A stretch of DNA of 64,000 nucleotides, taken from Protostelium mycophagum (Eukaryota > Evosea > Variosea > Protosteliida > Protosteliaceae). The stretch lies in assembly GCA_002081555.1 (NCBI GenBank), contig MZNV01001684.1:62001-126000 (forward strand), written 5' to 3'. Below the pieces are notes generated by a model. That model was given only the letters and a program-made list of their open reading frames with translations, had not been told where the DNA came from and ran no database searches. Within the stretch, counting starts at the first letter, position 1; every line of letters begins with the position of its first letter. Of this stretch, positions 58,580-64,000 are shown one piece after another. The position numbers were made by a program, and so were the translations under genes.

Positions 58580-59844
58580 TCATTCTTTATTAGCACCCAA
58601 ACGCCTTTGCCCGGCCTCTCTTATCTTGCCTAAATATTGCAGCCGGATGATCTCATCTTTCGCCTTTGTGATGTCACCCGCATCAAATGCGTCTGAAAGG
58701 ATTGTGGTGCATCTGTCGATCTTCTCCTCATTGATGCTCATCAGCTTTTCTACTTCCTGGAAATACTTCAAAAGCTTGTTTCGTTAAAGGAGCTTGCACC
58801 AAAGCGAATTTCGAACAACGCAAACAATCCGAAAAACGTCTGATCTATATCTACGGTAAAAATACGCGACAAAAACATAAACAGCCCCAACAGTATTTCT
58901 CTTACAATTCTCATTCATGAAAGTCTGGCCAAATATACAATTTATTTGTACATCGAAAAGATGCCATAAAATGCATAAAAATACATCTTGTTAAAATACA
59001 ACAAGCTGGATGCATTGATAGAACTGAAGAACATTCCGAAATTGGGTATTCACCTTTTCCGAGGCGCTTTCTACGGCCTCCCTTGTGTCCATCACCTCTT
59101 CTAGTAAGTCCTCATCTACAATTGTCCCCTCCTTGTCAAATTCCACCCCATGAAGACGTAACTGCCCATTGTAAATTTGTTGTTTTTTATTATTTTTATG
59201 ATTTTAACATGAAAGATGTGCAGAGTGGTCCGTCTGCTCACGTACGGTAAGATCCTCGGTAATTGACGTGTTCATTACCGCGAGCTTGAGGATCTGACGA
59301 GAATCCACAATATTGTATGTTTAAACGAATTTTGCCGTCAGAAACAGGTTTAAATTATATCGCAGCGAGAAGGAAGAGGATCAAAAAGGCTGAGAGATTA
59401 CCAGGTACTGAGCTCTGAGATGTGGTGTCTTTAGCGTATTATAAGCGTTGTTGATCGTTGATGAACCTATTCTGGAGAGATTCTGCTCCTCTTTTGATTT
59501 TTGATTGAACCGATCAGGATGAAATCTCCTCTGAAGGTCTTTGTATGTGTCTGCTATCTTCTTTTTGTCCACGTGAAATGCTTGTGTTCTGCGGATATGA
59601 TCAATAATGATTTTGAGAAAATCTGATTATGTTACGTGTTTAGCAGTTGAAAGAAATTTGTTGTCTTTGGATCAAGGGGTTGTATCACTTTACATTGTGC
59701 GCATTCTGTCGTTGTTGCTTGATTGTAAGGCTGTCCACAACTCCAACATTTCAACTCACTACTTGCATTTCTTTTGAATGTGCAAGTCACTGCGGTTGGT
59801 CGTCTGTACGCCCAAAGGGTTCTGGCAGCCTTGTTGCATATCAT
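58580..59844 (-). CDS. HSCB: HSCB, J-domain co-chaperone of mitochondrial Fe-S cluster assembly
   Basis: HSCB passes the ISCU scaffold to the mitochondrial HSP70. ATG at 59844 gives a basic, mitochondrial-type presequence (MICNKAARTLWAYRRPTAVT). Then comes the N-terminal zinc knuckle CWSCGQ...CAQCK seen in eukaryotic HSCB. The J domain reads KIADTYKDLQRRFHPDRFNQ with an intact HPD, then STINNAYNTLKTPHLRAQYL. The C-terminal helices are LHGVEFDKEGTIVDEDLLEE, then KYFQEVEKLMSINEEK and DEIIRLQYLGKIREAGQRRL, stop at 58580-58582. One intron (58757-59053, 297 nt) is unusually long for this window. The start was chosen at the first ATG compatible with the presequence. It is divergent from the MST kinase, 112 bases away. 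Confidence 0.92.
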
Positions 59845-59956
59845 CTCCGGAACTGCGTTTCTGTCGGCACGTGACTTCCTCACTTTTTCGCAAATCTGCG
59901 AAGCATATTCTTCGCAGAAACAATGTCAATCGCATGAGGTTCCGCAGATACTACAG
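59845..59956. promoter_or_regulatory. Short divergent promoter (HSCB / MST kinase)
   Basis: 112 bases between the two start codons. CATATTCTTCGCAGA and TTCGCAAATCTGCGAA-like inverted words occur near 59888-59915 (TTCGCA AATC TGCGAA, a 6-bp-arm palindrome), a possible binding site. Confidence 0.5.
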
Positions 59957-62272
59957 ATGGACCTCCTCTTAGACGACGCAAACAAAAAGAAGGATCCAAC
60001 TTTAGATTTTCAATTAATAGAAAAGCTTGGCTCGGGGTGGGTTTTGTTTGATTCTAAAAGATTTCATCAAATTCAATTTTACAGTTCTTATGGAGTTGTT
60101 TGGAGGGCTACACATCAGAAGACCGGCACGAATACAGCTATCAAGATCGTCCCGGTCGAAAATGATCTCGAGGATCTGTTTCACGAGATCTCCATGATGA
60201 AGTCCTGCAAGAGCCCCTATATAATCAATTATTTCGGATCCTATTTTCGAGAGAACGAGCTCTGGGTTTGTGTTTCGAAACAGAGACAATAGTCATCTAA
60301 CGTCTATCCAGATCGTTATGGAGATGTGTGGGGCTGGTTCGGTCTCTGACCTCATGAAAGTAACAGACAAGACCTTAACAGAGGATCAGATCGGTGTGGT
60401 TATGCGGGATGCCGTCAAAGGACTGGCTTATCTACATTCCATGAGAAAGATACATCGCGACATAAAGGCCGGAAACATTCTCATGAATCATAAAGGAGAA
60501 GGAAAATTAGGTAACTCCCTTCTCTCCAACTTTTTCATTTTATATCAGAGGTCTGATTTTATGCAGCCGATTTTGGTGTATCTGGACAGTTAAGCGACAC
60601 AATGGCCAAAAGAAATACAGTGATAGGAACACCATTTTGGATGGTGAGTCTCCCTCGGACATCACAAACATATACAATTTTGGCGGGAAAAACTGATGTA
60701 TACTCCAGGCACCAGAAGTCATTCAAGAGATCGGCTACGACGTGAAGGTGAGAAGATTCCTCGAATTTTACATCTACAACACTGTAATTTACACTAATTT
60801 CAGGCTGATATTTGGTCCCTCGGCATCACTGCGATAGAGGTAAGGAATCTTCTGGGAAATTTCGAGACTGAGCATTGTAGATGGCTGACGGTCGGCCACC
60901 CCACGCCAACATACACCCCATGAGAGTTATTTTTATGATCCCCTCCAAACCACCACCAAAGGTGAATTTAAATTTTGAAAATCCCGCCAAAATTAAAACT
61001 GGAAGGTGGCCGAGCCGGATAAATGGTCCAAGGATTTTAATGACTTTCTTGCTTTATGTTTGATGAAAAACCCCGACCAAAGGCCAACAGCCGAGGAGCT
61101 CATCAAGGTGAGATTCCACGAAAATCATCGTAATTTCTGATGACGTCATACAGTCACCATTCTTGGCCAAAGCGAAGACTTCGAGTGTCATGTTACCGCT
61201 CATCAAAGAATCAGATGAGATCATCCAAAAGATTGGCAGGGCTGAGGCTCTCGGCTTGGAGTCAGACGTGAGCTATTTTCGGCAATTTATTTCTGGTGCT
61301 ACAACTACATATGAACAATCTTCAAACCATTATGGAACTTCATATTGTCGAATTTTCCTGACATTTTATGCAGCAGTCAGGATCAGAGGATGAAGAGGAA
61401 GTAAAACACCACAGGTGACAACTTGTCTATATCTGTTTAACTCACGATATACTGTGACCAAAACTATTCCATTGGACATTTTATCTCTACAACGCAGAAA
61501 TATATTTTCCTTCATGTATTGTCTGATCATGAGTAAACGATGACAGGCCACAAGCAGAGGATAATGGCACAATGATGTCCAACACATCGGAGAATTTTTC
61601 CACGATGATCATCTCAGGCGATGACGACGGAAGTGACTACGGAACAATGAAATGTGAGTCGTTGTAGACGCCCCGTTTTAATAGAATGAAACTGTTCAGC
61701 GATGAAAAGTGGCTGATTGGTTGTAGATGCGGGAACGATGAAAGTGAAAGAGGAAGAGGCTTTTGTTCCACAGTTCATGTCATTTATAGAGAAAGACAAG
61801 AAGAGTAATCCCCCACCATCAGCAAGCCCACCGATGTCGCAAAGAGATAAAACCCTTCAGTCTACAAACGCAAATGCAAACGCCCGGCAAGCTTCGGGCT
61901 CAGTTTCCACCGCAAATCCAAAGGTGAAATTTCCCCCATTTTTCGGTCATCTACAACTGTAAGATGCCATTTCTGTATTTTCGCTGCAGACTGATTTCAG
62001 TGTGCAGTTCTCACAACTGAGAGATTTCTGGAAGCAAAAATAGAAAAAAAACGGCCTGACCCCTTTTCCTCGAATTTTCCTCGTCTCATTCACTTTATTT
62101 TCCTCGACTCAGGCAGCTGCAGTACTCCGAAATGTCTACAGAAGAGTTGAAAAAGAGGCTCAATGTGATCACAAACAAGATAGAGAATGATGTGAAAATC
62201 ATCAAAGAAAAGTACACGCAGCAGAGGGAAGAGATTGACGCCGCGATCAAGTTGAAGATGACGAAAAAGTAA
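59957..62272 (+). CDS. STE20-family kinase of the MST/Hippo type with SARAH domain
   Basis: MST kinases activate NDR/LATS kinases. Start MDLLLDDANKKKDPTLDFQL. Kinase landmarks: glycine loop EKLGSG|SYGVVWRA, Lys in TNTAIKIV, Glu region DLFHEISMMKSC, IHRDIKAGNILMNHKG, ADFGVSGQL, TVIGTPFWM|APEVIQEIGYD, and ADIWSLGITAIE. After the kinase come SPFLAKAKTSSVMLPLI and a Ser/Asp-rich linker (MMSNTSENFSTMIISGDDDG). A block AFVPQFMSFIEKDKKSN follows. The end is a SARAH coiled coil, YSEMSTEELKKRLNVITNKI then EKYTQQREEIDAAIKLKMTK, stop TAA at 62270. All catalytic motifs are intact. Dictyostelid KrsA-type and animal MST1/2 share this architecture. Confidence 0.93.
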
Positions 62273-62523
62273 AGGGTTGTAATCTAAAGACTCATCATCT
62301 TGTTGGCTCAGTCTTTGTGCATCCTAATGTGTTGAATCGAGGCGATCTTAGACGATCATTGATGATGTAACACCGAGTTTTGTGAGGTGACAAATCTTCA
62401 AGTTGAAATTTCTCTTTTTGAAAATTCTGTGAATTGCAATTTATTCCTTTGTGTGCTACCATTTCACTTGACTTTAAACCATACAACACTGCATATTTAG
62501 GGTGATGTGATGGGGAGTTTATT
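62273..62523. terminator. Convergent 3'-flank region (MST kinase / esterase)
   Basis: 251 bases between the stop codons of two convergent genes. No hairpin or gene recognised; it should hold both polyadenylation regions. Confidence 0.4.
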
Positions 62524-64000
62524 TCAGAGCTCTACAATGAAGGGGGGCAGGGGCAATTTCACATCGTTGTAGATGACAGCAAGAGGGTAAGGAGCGAAGG
62601 CGTATCTCACAGCTTTTACGTCTTTCACACCAGACAGGGCGACAACAAGCTTCTGATCCTTCAACTGTGGCTTGATCAGATGTACAAAGACCAAGAGCTC
62701 CATGATTATGGACGTACCTGATATTTTGCAGCGTGCCAAACCTTATCTGCGGTCTGCAATTCTATGACTTGACCGCAGTATTTTGCATCGACTGGGCAAG
62801 CAGAAGGTGCTCTCAAAGAGACAGTTCCTAGATTTTGTCGGTGCGATGATTGAATAAACCAGCCATTACCGGATGACTTTTTGAAAGATATTTGAACAGT
62901 GACATTATTTGCTGCCTTCACTACTCGGTCCAGTTCGGGTCCTAATCTGACCTAAAAATAGGTTAATTATTTGCAGAAATTCGGCTTCAAGATGAGACTT
63001 TACATTTTGGTCGTAAATACCATCAAGGACAGGCAGGGAGAGGCGTCTTCCGACCTGATGTATGTCAAAATGACAGAATTGACACATCCTAAAATGCCAC
63101 CTCAGCCTTGCTCCTGGGGTGGATGTCTCCGTACGGAGAATGGGCGTCACCTATTTTTTATCAAAACAAATAACAAATGCATTTTTTTGTTGGAACAAAT
63201 GAGTCTTCAGAACTCACTCAGATCAAACGCGGTTGCCATAGCGACATTCTTCAACTTGAGAGCAGAAGTTTGGGCAATTCTCAGCAGTGGGACGAGTTTC
63301 ACATCAGCCTTCCAAGTTGCTACCTGATGAAAATCAATGAAATTTCGGCTCTGATTCTGTACCAACCTGGACGAAGAAGAAGGGAAGATCGACGTTCTAC
63401 AACAGTGAGTTGTCATGAAAATTCTTCAACATTACCTTGAAGTTGACCCTCCAGTCTTGGATCATGGCGGGAAAAGCGCAGGAATAATAATTGGGACGGC
63501 GAACGTTCGACTCTCCTTGGTACCTATCCATTTCATTTTTATTTTCAGAGTTGTGATGTCAGAGAAGTACAACATACCAAAAAACAGCGGTGTATCTCCA
63601 GTTAAGAAGGGGTGATACCTTGAGACTTGTCAGAACTTTCTGACAGTTTTCCATGAGATTTCAATGAAATCTCTCACCATGGCATTCCACAACTTGCTGG
63701 GCTCGTTTTGGCCGAAGAAAAGACTTTCAGTTTGTTCCATCGCAACATCTTCAACAAATTGTGTTTCCTCTGATTCCATCTGAAGCTTCTTGCACTGAGA
63801 ATTTGCCTTTGGCGAAGACCACGCCTGCAATCATTATTATAATTATCATTTGAGAATCTGGTGTATTCACCTGAATGACAGTGCCTCCCCAAGAGCTGAC
63901 CATCAATCCCAAAGGCACCTGAAAATGTCAACAGGAATGCTGAAAAATGAAGTCGATACCTTTTGGGACTTGTAAACATTTTGAGCCATGAACCAGCACA
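62524..64000 (-). CDS. Sialate O-acetylesterase (SIAE-like), 5' end beyond the window
   Basis: SIAE removes O-acetyl esters from sialic acids and related sugars, usually in lysosomes or secreted. Visible motifs, N to C: VSSWGGTVIQAWSSPKA (63870-63900), SKLWNAMV (63680), WY|QGESNVRRPNYYSCAFP joined across an intron (63480-63590), AMIQDWRVNFK (63430-63460), and GDIHPRSKAEV|GRRLSLPVLD with the likely catalytic His (63060-63120). The end is KSSGNGWFIQSSHRQNLGTV, then APYPLAVIYNDVKLPLPPF, stop at 62524-62526. The upstream catalytic Ser region lies off the window. The WYQGESN...FPAMI.DWR block is diagnostic of the family. Introns are short (about 40-80 nt). Confidence 0.88.

Noticed and set aside
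1-64000. Transposons, LTR or viral elements, CRISPR arrays, bacterial-type operons
   Set aside because: No reverse transcriptase, integrase, transposase or capsid-like frame, no long terminal repeats and no spaced direct-repeat array were seen by eye.

Overview
This is nuclear DNA of a unicellular eukaryote with a compact, intron-dense genome. Genes sit tens to a few hundred bases apart and are cut by many short GT-AG introns, mostly about 30-80 nt with a few near 23-30 nt. The gene set is eukaryotic throughout: VPS13, SAS-6, an MST/Hippo kinase with a SARAH domain, UBE2H, a UFD1-like protein, HSCB, APRT, a sialate O-acetylesterase and two 5S rRNA genes. The mix of a fungal/amoebal GtaA-type glutaminase, PSI/TIG receptor modules, a Hippo kinase and a centriolar SAS-6 fits an amoebozoan or another unikont protist that builds centrioles. 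I cannot fix the species from sequence alone. I saw no retroviral, LTR, Polinton, LINE or DNA-transposon coding sequence.

Layout. 1-422: 5' part of a PUS9/RPUSD2-type pseudouridine synthase (-). 888-2240: a PB1+UBA protein like p62/NBR1 (-). 2470-17922: a full VPS13 lipid-transfer protein (+). 18208-19853: a secreted protein (+). 20428-23734: a secreted GtaA-type glutaminase with an inserted PAN/apple-like domain (+). 23885-26351: an RCC1-repeat protein (-) with a 5S rRNA gene in its last intron. 26446-28324: a JmjC oxygenase (+). 28369-29088: APRT (-). 29376-31233: a UBE2Q-like protein with no catalytic cysteine (+). 31265-32972: a UFD1/zinc-finger protein (+) with a second 5S rRNA gene in an intron. 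33016-34275: a two-TM DEG/ENaC-like candidate (-). 34609-36650: an MT-A70 methyltransferase (-), divergent from SAS-6 (36953-39798, +). 40093-40875: UBE2H (+).

The right third holds a large type I membrane protein (41066-44849), a secreted protein with three near-identical Cys-rich repeats (45164-46709), a RapGAP (47310-49516, -), three small or poorly resolved genes (49657-52185), a plexin-like receptor with PSI and TIG modules, one TM and a cytoplasmic RasGAP domain (52345-57271), an inverted degenerate copy of the 44.8-46.9 kb region (57663-58425), HSCB (-), the MST kinase (+) and a sialate O-acetylesterase (-) cut by the window end.

The most unusual signals are: (1) 5S rRNA genes carried as a conserved cassette inside introns of two unrelated protein genes; (2) a plexin-like PSI/TIG/TM/RasGAP receptor outside animals; (3) introns built from a small set of recurring, often palindromic modules (CGTTGTAG ends, GAAATTTC, ATTTAAAT+GGCGGGAAA, TGACACGTGTCA, TGATGACGTCA, GCGGC-loop-GCCGC hairpins), which looks like families of related introns. 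Ubiquitin, autophagy and small-GTPase genes are numerous here, but I see no sign that they form one system. Exon edges were read by eye from frame and splice signals, so internal joins are approximate unless stated.
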